This document shows positions 1 to 5,432 of a DNA stretch of 5,432 bases, in pieces. Both the position numbers and the translations under genes were made by a program. Location of the stretch: contig SKLD01000514.1 of the NCBI GenBank assembly GCA_007123395.1, forward strand, positions 1 to 5,432, written 5' to 3'. The notes below the pieces were generated by a model. That model had not been told where the DNA came from. It did not search any database and saw only the letters and a program-made list of their open reading frames with translations. Numbering within the stretch: the first letter of the stretch is position 1; each line of letters starts with the position of its first letter. This DNA is from Opitutales bacterium (GTDB lineage Bacteria > Verrucomicrobiota > Verrucomicrobiia > Opitutales > Oceanipulchritudinaceae).

Positions 1-65
1 CCGAGGGCAAAGCACAGGATGGCGGGCGAGAGAAGGTTGAACTGGACCAGTTCGAGAGCGGACAT
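1..65 (-). CDS. SbtA-type sodium-dependent bicarbonate permease, N-terminus only
   Basis: Reading leftwards from an ATG at 63-65 gives 21 codons before the window ends, beginning MSALELVQFNLLSPAILCFA. The stretch around FNLLSPAIL...FALG resembles the start of the first membrane helix in the SbtA/DUF897 family, which are sodium-driven bicarbonate symporters of the inner membrane. The start lies 4 bases past the stop codon of the flavocytochrome gene upstream, so the two are probably co-transcribed and perhaps translationally coupled. No Shine-Dalgarno sits at normal distance; a GGAGGA occurs about 20 bases before the ATG, inside the upstream gene. Only the N-terminus is visible, so the family call depends on one short hydrophobic motif. 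Another membrane transporter with a similar first helix is the main alternative. Confidence 0.62.
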   Translation of the reverse strand, partial: MSALELVQFNLLSPAILCFAL

Positions 66-69
66 GGGC

Positions 70-1389
70 TTAGCGAATATTGAAATCCTCCATGATGATC
101 TGGCTTCGCGGCACACCGGCGTCGGTGAGGAAGCCGCGAAAAGCGTTCATCATCGGTTCGGGGCCGCAGATGAAGAACGCGTGTTCTGCAAGCGGGCGTC
201 CGAGGAGCTTTTCGAGGTAAGCGCGGTTGATAAATCCCTCGTCGTCGGAAGCGTGGCGCACGAAGCGGAGGTGCGGCAAGTTTTCCGCCGTCCCCTCGAT
301 CTCCCTCGCGTAGACGAGGGCTTTCTCCGTGGGCGCGGAGTAGATCAGGGTGGTCTCGCCCGTGCGGCTGGCAAAGGCCTTTGCGCGAATGATGCTGAGA
401 AACGGAGTGATTCCAATTCCCCCGCCGATGAGCACGGCGGGTGACTTCGTGCGTTTGAAGAGCGTCTCGGCAAAGTGGCCGTAGGGCCCCCAGATCCGTG
501 CGGGCTCGCCGCGTTTGATGTTGTCGACATCGCCCGTCCAGTCGCCAAGGCGTTTAATCGAGAGCCGGATACGGCGCGGTTCGGGCGGGCTCGAGATGCT
601 GAAGGGGTGAGGCTCCTCCGAGACGGCGTCGGCGTCAAACGAGACGTAGAGAAACTGGCCGGGGTGGAAATACATCGGGCGCCCGACCGGATCGAGGTGG
701 ATCTCCGTGATATTGTCGCCGATGTTCTCCACCTTTGCCGTGACGACATCGTATTGCGGGCCGACAAACCGGTAGAGCAGGCGGATGTAGACGTATGCGG
801 TTAACCCGACGGCGACCCACGCGCCGTGCCACACCGTGAGAACGGGGAAAGTCATGATCTCGCCTCCGGAGATCGCCGCGTGGACGACGATGAGCACAAG
901 GAGCAGGCCGAAGAGGTCGTGCGTGCGCTTCCAGCGGTGGTAGGCGATCTTCACGTAGATGGAGAGCACGACAAGCACGGTGAAAGCGGCCAGGGCGATG
1001 ATCCCCGTGTTGCGGACCCAGTCGCCGGAAAACCACAGGTAGCGGAAGAATCCGGCGATGTCTTCGGAGAACGCCACAGCAAGGAAGACGGGGTGCAGCC
1101 AGATGAGAAAAAACGCCGCCTCGCCGACGTAGCGGTGTGCCTTGTAGACCTTGTCGAGCCCGCCGAAGAGCCACTCCACAGGGCGGAACCGCGTGGCGAG
1201 AATGAAGGCCCAGCACATGAGCATCAGCGTCGTGTGGCTGCCTACTTTGGCGGGGTACTTCCATGCGCTTTCATACCACGCGTCGGCGGCCCACAGCGAT
1301 CCAATCCATAGACCGAGGCCGGTGAGAACCGTAGCGGCAATGAGACCGTATCCGGTCCAGCGCCGGTAGAACGAAACGCTTTGTGGCAT
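70..1389 (-). CDS. Ferric-reductase-like transmembrane flavocytochrome (FAD/NAD(P)H oxidoreductase)
   Basis: A 439-residue membrane protein with the architecture of the ferric reductase/NADPH oxidase superfamily. Residues about 12-206 contain roughly six hydrophobic helices. Two histidine pairs with the spacing typical of bis-haem cytochromes are visible: H85 (AHRYVG) with H99 (WLHPVF), and H157 (RTHDLFG) with H170 (VVHAAI). The cytoplasmic half begins near residue 212. It has the FAD-binding HPFSIS at 261-266, the nucleotide-binding loop GGGIGITPF at 322-330, the CGPEPMM motif at 408-414 and a C-terminal EDF near 434-436 as in ferredoxin-NADP reductases. It should pass electrons from NAD(P)H via FAD and two haems across the inner membrane; the acceptor (ferric iron, oxygen or a quinone) cannot be told from sequence. 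The ATG at 1387-1389 precedes the first helix and has no clear Shine-Dalgarno. It lies 54 bases after the DUF445 gene and 4 bases before the putative bicarbonate permease. All expected cofactor residues are present, so it looks intact. Confidence 0.92.
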   Translation of the reverse strand: MPQSVSFYRRWTGYGLIAATVLTGLGLWIGSLWAADAWYESAWKYPAKVGSHTTLMLMCWAFILATRFRPVEWLFGGLDKVYKAHRYVGEAAFFLIWLHPVFLAVAFSEDIAGFFRYLWFSGDWVRNTGIIALAAFTVLVVLSIYVKIAYHRWKRTHDLFGLLLVLIVVHAAISGGEIMTFPVLTVWHGAWVAVGLTAYVYIRLLYRFVGPQYDVVTAKVENIGDNITEIHLDPVGRPMYFHPGQFLYVSFDADAVSEEPHPFSISSPPEPRRIRLSIKRLGDWTGDVDNIKRGEPARIWGPYGHFAETLFKRTKSPAVLIGGGIGITPFLSIIRAKAFASRTGETTLIYSAPTEKALVYAREIEGTAENLPHLRFVRHASDDEGFINRAYLEKLLGRPLAEHAFFICGPEPMMNAFRGFLTDAGVPRSQIIMEDFNIR

Positions 1390-1443
1390 CGTCGGCCAAG
1401 AATTACGCCCGGCACGCGCTGCGCAATGGCAAAACCGGACACT

Positions 1444-2055
1444 TTACCGGGTGCCAAGCGTCAGAAAGAGGACTACTTGGACGAGGCCGATGACGAAACC
1501 GAGCGCACCCCCGAGGATCTCAATTTGGCGGAACTCGCGGCCCGCCAGCCGGTGAATGATCGCTTCAAGACGTTTGAGGTCGAAGGCACGGATGCGGTCC
1601 TCGACGATCCGGCGCACGGGCAGGTGGCTTTCCGCATCGCTCGCAAAACGGCGCAGGAGCGCTTCCGATTCACGCCGCATCTCTTCGCGGGCAAGTTGCT
1701 CGATCTGCGGGAGGAGCTTTCCCGACGCCACGTTGCCAAGCACCGGCACGGCCCGCAGCTTGGGCCCGATACGCGCGTAGACCAACCGCGCCACATATTC
1801 TTCGATGTAGGGTTGAAGGTTGATCCGTTCGACCTCGGCCTGCAGCACATGCTGGTTGAGCAGTTCCCTCTCGACGATCTCCCCCACGCTGCGCGCGATC
1901 TCCTCGTGGCGACGAGGAATGAGGCCTTGCCAGCGGATACCGAGTGTGCTCACCGGTCTGCGCGGTCGAAAGAGCATTTGGATGGCCAGTCGGTTCGTCG
2001 TCCAGCCGATGACGGCGGAGACCAAGGGCAGGGAGAGGAGAAAAATCCAGTTCAT
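1444..2055 (-). CDS. DUF445 family membrane protein
   Basis: A 203-residue protein of the DUF445 (YheB-like) family. An N-terminal hydrophobic helix (about residues 2-17) runs into GWTTNRLAIQMLFRP (17-31), followed by GLIPRRHEEIA (44-54), a long charged helical middle (55-170), and a C-terminal EFRQIEILGGALGFVIGLVQ segment (174-193) that enters a second helix ending at the C-terminus. This is the usual plan of short DUF445 proteins: two terminal membrane helices with a soluble helical domain between. The molecular function of the family is not established. I chose the ATG at 2053-2055 because it starts directly before the conserved helix. The open frame extends to an ATG at 2113-2115, but the extra 20 residues are glycine/arginine-rich and unlike the family. 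No strong Shine-Dalgarno is seen. The 219 bases between this gene and the YyaL-type gene show no convincing promoter or terminator. Confidence 0.88.
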   Translation of the reverse strand: MNWIFLLSLPLVSAVIGWTTNRLAIQMLFRPRRPVSTLGIRWQGLIPRRHEEIARSVGEIVERELLNQHVLQAEVERINLQPYIEEYVARLVYARIGPKLRAVPVLGNVASGKLLPQIEQLAREEMRRESEALLRRFASDAESHLPVRRIVEDRIRAFDLKRLEAIIHRLAGREFRQIEILGGALGFVIGLVQVVLFLTLGTR

Positions 2056-2274
2056 CTGCGGACCATTCTCGCCCGCGCCGCCGCCGACGCAACCGCTATG
2101 CGTTCCGCGCCGCACGGCCCCCGTCCGGACAAATGGATTCCCGCTTGGCAGAAAAAAGTCGGGCGTGTCTGGAGTAATGTCGCTTGGTCAACCGCGGCAT
2201 CGCGCGGGCTGCGCTCTTTCATGCAAGCGCCATTGGGAGTTGGCGGCCAGAACGGGAGATGGAGCGGGGAAGAC

Positions 2275-4275
2275 CTACAACTGTTCCATGACCTCCGCGA
2301 GATTTTTGGTCGGGGCGAGGCATTGGGTGCCGACGCAAAGCTGGAAAGTGCCGCTAGGAAGGTCGTCCGCAGGCTGAAGGAAGACGGGTCGCCACGGTTT
2401 TGCGCGGAGGGCTTTGAGGGCTGCGGGCCAGTCAGTGCCGCGGCCGCCTTTGAGGACGGCGAGACCGGTGGCGTCGAGGGTGAATCCGGCGAGGGCGTGG
2501 CCCACGGCGGAGGGGGCGCGCTCGGCAAGACCGGTGTAGGCGGGGCGGAGGCGGTCGCGCTCAGCGGCGTGGCGGGCCTCGCCGGAGAGGGCGTAAAGGG
2601 CGGAAAACACATGGACGAGGGCGCTGTTGCCGGAAGGTGTGGCGTTGTCGAGCCAGTCCTTTTTGCGGTGTACGAGGTCGGCGCGGTCGGCGCCGGAACT
2701 GAAGAAGCCCATCGCTTTGGGGTCGCGGAAGCGTTCGGCGGCGGCGTCGGCAAGGCGGGCGGCATGCGCCCGCCAATCGGCGGCGGTGCCGGGCTCGAAG
2801 GCTTCGGCGACGGAGGCGAGAGCGAGGGTGGCTTCGGCCAGTAGGGCGTAGTCTTCGAGGGTGGCATGGCCGCTGACGGTGTCGTCGTAGGCGACGCGCG
2901 CAAGGGAACCGTCGGGGCGAAGCATGTGGTTGAGGATCCAACGAGCGGCGCGGGCGGCGGTCGCGAACCATTCCGGGCGGTCGAAGACGGCGGCGCCGTG
3001 AGCGAGGCCGCGGATGACGAGGGCGTTCCACGCGGCGATGACCTTGGTGTCGGTGGCGGGGCGGGCGCGTTGCCCGCGGGCTTCGAGGAGCCGGGCGCGT
3101 GCGGAGGCGAGGGCCTGTCTTTTCTCAAAGTCCGCCTCGACCAGCACGGGCTGGCTGCGGCCGTGCTCGAAGTTGCCCTCTTCGGTGACGGCGTAGGCGG
3201 TGCGGAAGGCCGCGCCTTCCTCCGGGCCAAGGACGGCGTCGATCTCGGCGGGCGTCCATGTGTAGAAAAAGCCTTCGCCGTCCTCGCTGTCGGCGTCGAC
3301 GGCGGCCATGAATGTGCCGTGTGGAGTGCGCATTTCGCGCTCGAGCCAAGTCACCGTTTCTTCGACGACCGCTTTGTAGAGCGGCTTGGGGTAGCGGGTG
3401 TGGGCGCGGGCGTAGGTTGAGAGCAGAAGCCCGTTGTCGTAGAGCATCTTCTCGAAGTGGGGGATGATCCAGTGCCGGTCGACACAGTAGCGGGCGAACC
3501 CGCCGCCGACTTGGTCGAAGAGACCGCCGTGCGCCATGGCCGTGAGGGTGGTATTTATAACGCCGTCGATACGGTCGCGGAGAGCGGGCTGCCGTAGCTC
3601 AACGGCGGCGGTGCCGCGCACGGACATGAGAAAGTCGAGCGCGGAGGCGGGCGGAAACTTCGGGGCGTCGCCGAAGCCGCCGAACTCGTCGTCGTGCGCC
3701 TCGGTGATCTGCTTGGCGGCGGCGGGGAGGGCCTCGTTAGGGAGCGGGTCGCCGCTGGCTTGGAAGGGATGGTTCCCGGCCGCGAGGTTGCCGAGGATGG
3801 CCTTGGCGTTCTCCTCGAGGTCGTCCCGCTGGCGCTTGTAGAAGTCGGCCACGCGCACGAGGAGCTGGGGCCACGGGATCATGCCACCCCGCCGGTCGTC
3901 GGGCGGAAAGTAGGTGCCGCCCGCGAAGGGGCGCCCGTCAGGCAGGCAGAAGACATTGAGCGGCCAACCGCCGTGTCCGTGCATCATCTGCACGCTCTCC
4001 ATGTAGATGGCGTCGACGTCGGGGTGCTCCTCGCGGTCGACCTTCACGCACACAAAGTGCTTGTTCATGAGCGACGCGATGTAGTCGTCCTCGAACGACT
4101 CGTGCGCCATCACATGGCACCAGTGGCAACTGCTGTAGCCAATGGAGACGAGCAGCGGCTTGTCCTCCGCGCGGGCACGGGCAAACGCCTCGTCGCCCCA
4201 TGGATACCAGTCCACGGGATTTTCGGCGTGCTGACGCAGGTAGAGCGATGATGTTTCAGCGAGTCGGTTGGGCAT
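2275..4275 (-). CDS. YyaL/SSP411-type thioredoxin-domain protein (DUF255 plus six-hairpin barrel)
   Basis: A 666-residue cytoplasmic-looking protein with no signal peptide. Residues about 1-165 form the DUF255 thioredoxin-like domain: SLYLRQHAENPVDWYPW (10-26), the SSCHWCHVMAHESFED motif with the redox pair C50 and C53, VDREEHPDVD (79-88), and GGWPLNVF (102-109) supplying the cis-proline at P105. From about residue 195 an alpha/alpha-barrel domain follows. Its marks are FGGFGDAPKFP (198-208), GGLFDQVGGGFARYCVD with PHFEKMLYDN (250-281), DADSEDGEGFFYTW (327-340), KVIAAWNAL (411-419), LEDYALL (473-479) and NATPSGNS (544-551). Near the end, C647 and C652 recall a conserved cysteine pair of the family. 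Length matches typical members (about 650-750). Human SPATA20 and Bacillus YyaL are relatives; the barrel resembles N-acylglucosamine epimerase/mannosidase-type folds, but the substrate is unknown. The ATG at 4273-4275 (MPNRLAETSS) is the family start. The frame stays open to an ATG at 4561-4563, but those 96 residues are arginine/proline-rich without family similarity. Confidence 0.93.
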   Translation of the reverse strand: MPNRLAETSSLYLRQHAENPVDWYPWGDEAFARARAEDKPLLVSIGYSSCHWCHVMAHESFEDDYIASLMNKHFVCVKVDREEHPDVDAIYMESVQMMHGHGGWPLNVFCLPDGRPFAGGTYFPPDDRRGGMIPWPQLLVRVADFYKRQRDDLEENAKAILGNLAAGNHPFQASGDPLPNEALPAAAKQITEAHDDEFGGFGDAPKFPPASALDFLMSVRGTAAVELRQPALRDRIDGVINTTLTAMAHGGLFDQVGGGFARYCVDRHWIIPHFEKMLYDNGLLLSTYARAHTRYPKPLYKAVVEETVTWLEREMRTPHGTFMAAVDADSEDGEGFFYTWTPAEIDAVLGPEEGAAFRTAYAVTEEGNFEHGRSQPVLVEADFEKRQALASARARLLEARGQRARPATDTKVIAAWNALVIRGLAHGAAVFDRPEWFATAARAARWILNHMLRPDGSLARVAYDDTVSGHATLEDYALLAEATLALASVAEAFEPGTAADWRAHAARLADAAAERFRDPKAMGFFSSGADRADLVHRKKDWLDNATPSGNSALVHVFSALYALSGEARHAAERDRLRPAYTGLAERAPSAVGHALAGFTLDATGLAVLKGGRGTDWPAALKALRAKPWRPVFLQPADDLPSGTFQLCVGTQCLAPTKNLAEVMEQL

Positions 4276-4280
4276 AAGAC

Positions 4281-4296
4281 GCGCACCCTCGTGCGC
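4281..4296 (-). promoter_or_regulatory. Hairpin presenting the Shine-Dalgarno of the YyaL-type gene in its loop
   Basis: In the minus-strand transcript GCGCAC and GTGCGC form a perfect six-pair, nearly all G-C stem around a four-base loop GAGG. GAGG is the best Shine-Dalgarno core before the ATG at 4275, and lies 11 bases from it, slightly far. If the stem forms, the ribosome-binding core is either displayed in a tight loop or hidden from the ribosome. The inverted repeat is seen directly; any regulatory role is inferred, and short GC stems are common by chance in such DNA. Confidence 0.4.
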
Positions 4297-4315
4297 TTTC
4301 CGCCCTGACGCAAAC

Positions 4316-4342
4316 ACGGAGGACAGGCTGATATTCCTCCGT
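4316..4342 (-). promoter_or_regulatory. Leader hairpin upstream of the YyaL-type gene
   Basis: Perfect eight-base arms (ACGGAGGA and TCCTCCGT) enclose an 11-base loop, 41 to 67 bases before the YyaL-type start codon. No U-run follows on the minus strand, so it is not an ordinary intrinsic terminator. Its 3' arm contains UCCUCC, which could in principle pair with the GAGG in the loop of the hairpin nearer the start. A third possible stem (4341-4360, around a GCA loop) abuts it and shares two bases. I do not recognise a known riboswitch class here. Confidence 0.35.
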
Positions 4343-4885
4343 CCCGGCGTGCCGCCAGACGACTTCAGGAAGGCTGCCCGCTCCCGCAAGCGGTGGCCCT
4401 GCTGTGGCTTTGGGCACAGACATGGATCGGACGACCCGGCCCGTTGTGCGGCAAGGCGGGGCGGCGCCGGCGCAACACCTTCGATGTAAGAACGGGAACG
4501 CGTGCGGTTTCCAGGGCCGCCCTCATGCTTCGGCCGACCCTTCGCCGGTTTGCGTAGCCCCATTGGGGCAGGCGTTTGCCAGCGTCAGTCGGTAGCCGAA
4601 GCCGTCAGGCTTTGGAGCGGGGTTTGGAGAGGTTGCCGGGTTGCTGATCCTGTCCATACGCTGACGCGTTCGGCTGCTTCGGGAGTGCGATCAAAGGTTC
4701 GTTCGTCATCTTTGCCGCACCCTATATTGATCAGCGTTTTTCGTTTCGCTTCTTCAAAATTTCTGCCTCAACCCGGTCCTTGCCTCTCGTCGTCCTTCGT
4801 CGAAAGCTTCTTCTTAATTCTACATTGTTCGAGCAAAGCAAAGGACCTGCCTCTTGGTTTGGGTTGCCGCCGAAGCCACGTTAGG

Positions 4886-4904
4886 GAGGCGCTTTCTGTG
4901 CCTC
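4886..4904. repeat. Small inverted repeat next to a larger hairpin
   Basis: Five-base arms GAGGC and GCCTC flank a nine-base loop GCTTTCTGT. On its own this could be chance. It is listed because it stands three bases from the strong hairpin at 4908-4943, and its loop GCTTTC is the exact complement of GAAAGC (4927-4932) in the apical part of that hairpin, allowing a kissing or pseudoknotted fold. Confidence 0.35.
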
Positions 4905-4907
4905 GCA

Positions 4908-4943
4908 ACGGGTTCTCGCGCTGTAGGAAAGCTGAGAACCCGT
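4908..4943. repeat. Perfect 10-base inverted repeat (hairpin)
   Basis: ACGGGTTCTC (4908-4917) and GAGAACCCGT (4934-4943) are perfect complements separated by 16 bases. Inside, GCT (4920-4922) and AGC (4930-4932) can extend the stem around a seven-base loop GTAGGAA. There is no T-run on either side, so it is not a standard terminator. It lies about 270 bases upstream of the REP-associated transposase, and a GTAG tetranucleotide sits in its loop. REP elements usually carry GTAG or GGAG beside the stem rather than in the loop, so a REP identity is only a possibility; a structured RNA or a protein-binding palindrome are alternatives. Confidence 0.45.
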
Positions 4944-5056
4944 CCGCGCCGGAAAGTATACGATGACGCGAATCTCCGTTGGTCTGTTCGCCCGGCGGAC
5001 GTCCCGGACCATTTTGGTGACACTGGAAAGCCCGCTCAACACCCACGCAACCGGCG

Positions 5057-5183
5057 ACCCGAACACAATTTCTCGAAGACATTTGATGTTGCATAGATCT
5101 CCGGAATGCGGCATGCTATAATTCATCAACACAGTTCCCATCTCGCGGCAAAATTTTCTTGAAGAAATGTCTTGTGTTCGGGT
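5057..5183. repeat. Broken long inverted repeat upstream of the transposase
   Basis: The outer arms ACCCGAACACA (5057-5067) and TGTGTTCGGGT (5173-5183) are perfect complements of 11 bases. A second pair, AAGACATTT (5076-5084) with AAATGTCTT (5165-5173), is nested just inside; only an eight-base insertion (5068-5075) in the left arm breaks continuity. A CCGG at 5051-5054 and another at 5185-5188 extend the similarity outward. About 80 bases lie between the inner arms and contain the extended -10 of the transposase. This may be a terminal or regulatory structure of the mobile element; its right arm ends 26 bases before the start codon. Confidence 0.5.
5114..5122 (+). promoter_or_regulatory. Extended -10 promoter element for the transposase
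   Basis: TGCTATAAT combines a perfect TATAAT (5117-5122) with the TG one base upstream that marks an extended -10. No good -35 stands 16-18 bases upstream, which extended -10 promoters can tolerate. Transcription would begin near 5129 and leave a leader of about 80 bases that includes the right arm of the inverted repeat. Confidence 0.5.
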
Positions 5184-5209
5184 TCCGGATGCCCTAGTGT
5201 TTTTCTATT

Positions 5210-5432
5210 ATGGGAGAAATCAGAATAAAACGTGAGGACGGGCCGGCGGTTTATCATGTGACATCACGGGTGATTCAGAAGCGGCGCTTGCTGTTGGAGG
5301 GTCAGCGGGAGGTATGGGTGGCGGCGCTGCACCGTGCGGCGGAGTTCAGCGGGGTGGAGGTGATCACCTACTGTGTGCTGGAGACGCACTTCCACATCCT
5401 CGTGCGCATTGATCCGGCGGCGCGGCAGTGCG
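5210..5432 (+). CDS. REP-associated tyrosine transposase (RAYT, Y1 HUH family), N-terminal part
   Basis: The frame gives 74 codons before the window edge. It has GPAVYHVTSRV (11-21), then EFSGVEVITYCVLETHFHILV. This is the pattern of IS200-like REP-associated transposases: an N-terminal strand, a helix, then the HUH motif, here T-HFH-ILV, whose two histidines bind the metal for single-strand DNA cleavage. The catalytic tyrosine lies further on, outside the window, so activity cannot be judged. Such proteins are domesticated single-copy relatives of IS200/IS605 transposases that act on REP hairpins. The ATG at 5210-5212 is the only plausible start: an in-frame TAG lies at 5195-5197 with no ATG, GTG or TTG between. 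There is no Shine-Dalgarno. Wording of the N-terminus (KREDGPAVYHVTSRV) is close to what I recall from Verrucomicrobiota copies. The gene is divergent from the YyaL-type gene. Confidence 0.88.
   Translation, partial: MGEIRIKREDGPAVYHVTSRVIQKRRLLLEGQREVWVAALHRAAEFSGVEVITYCVLETHFHILVRIDPAARQC

Larger units (their letters stand above)
4276..5209. other. Long divergent intergenic spacer, no convincing gene
   Basis: These 934 bases separate the minus-strand YyaL-type gene from the plus-strand transposase. Open frames of 60-154 codons exist on both strands but overlap each other, lack recognisable domains and have compositions expected of chance translation. Base composition changes along it: the part next to the YyaL gene is GC-rich like the genes, while 4741-4860 is about 47% and 5101-5220 about 43% G+C by hand count. 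I saw no tRNA, RNase P, tmRNA or SRP RNA signature. It does hold several hairpins and a transposase promoter candidate, listed separately. Confidence 0.6.

Noticed and set aside
2163..2191. TTGACC with a 17-base gap as a promoter for the DUF445 gene on the minus strand
   Set aside because: The hexamer at the -10 position reads ACACGC, which is far from TATAAT, so the -35-like match is not enough.
1381..2844. Long plus-strand open frame of 487 codons opposite the DUF445 and YyaL-type genes
   Set aside because: It is antisense to two well-supported genes, changes character where they change, and becomes a glycine/alanine/glutamate-rich run in its second half. This is the expected mirror of GC-rich third codon positions.
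2052..3230. Minus-strand 392-codon frame overlapping the YyaL-type gene
   Set aside because: It is a proline/serine/alanine-rich out-of-frame reading of the same strand, with no domain; the overlapping frame has clear family motifs.
4276..4500. Cobalamin or other known riboswitch upstream of the YyaL-type gene
   Set aside because: Some short strings are reminiscent, but the conserved core motifs and their order are absent, and the gene is not a known target of those classes.
4276..4563. In-frame 96-codon N-terminal extension of the YyaL-type protein
   Set aside because: The extension is arginine/proline/glycine-rich, has no signal peptide and no family similarity, whereas the ATG at 4275 directly begins the conserved domain.
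4605..4709. Minus-strand 34-codon frame starting MTNEPLIALPKQPN
   Set aside because: Its composition looks more protein-like than its neighbours, but it is short, has no good ribosome-binding site and matches nothing I recognise, so it cannot be supported without comparison to relatives.
4687..4741. Possible plus-strand terminator: GATCAA/TTGATC arms followed by five T
   Set aside because: The arms are only six AT-containing pairs around a 32-base loop, and no plus-strand gene lies upstream to be terminated.
4502..4966. Plus-strand 154-codon open frame in the spacer
   Set aside because: It has no recognisable motif, is serine/arginine/cysteine-rich, and is overlapped by other equally weak frames on both strands.

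Overview
The window reads as GC-rich chromosomal DNA from a Gram-negative-type bacterium. The best guess is the Verrucomicrobiota (Opitutae-like). This rests on the style of the REP-associated transposase at the right edge, the YyaL/DUF445 protein types and the general lack of clear Shine-Dalgarno sequences. It is an inference from family resemblance, not proof. Coding regions are strongly GC-rich (a hand count of 2701-2760 gives about 72% G+C). The long spacer on the right falls to about 43-47% in places.

Layout. Positions 1-4275 hold four genes, all on the minus strand and so read from right to left: a YyaL/SSP411-type thioredoxin-domain protein (2275-4275); a small DUF445 membrane protein (1444-2055); a six-helix ferric-reductase-like flavocytochrome with FAD and NAD(P)H domains (70-1389); and the first 21 codons of what looks like an SbtA-type sodium/bicarbonate symporter (1-65, cut by the window edge). 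The gaps are 219, 54 and 4 bases. The last two or three genes could be one transcript, and the flavocytochrome and permease are almost certainly co-transcribed. Positions 4276-5209 are a 934-base spacer without a convincing gene but with several hairpins. From 5210 a plus-strand REP-associated tyrosine transposase (RAYT, HUH/Y1 family) begins and runs off the right edge.

How the genes fit together. The YyaL-type protein and the transposase are divergent and share the spacer. The YyaL leader carries two inverted repeats, one of which puts a GAGG Shine-Dalgarno-like core in a four-base loop just before the start codon. The transposase leader carries an extended -10 (TGCTATAAT) inside a long broken inverted repeat. 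About 150 bases further upstream there are two adjacent hairpins whose loops are complementary. These non-coding structures are the least explained part of the window. The protein-coding part consists of recognisable families. The pairing of a transmembrane electron-transfer flavocytochrome with an inorganic-carbon transporter is a suggestive but untested partnership.
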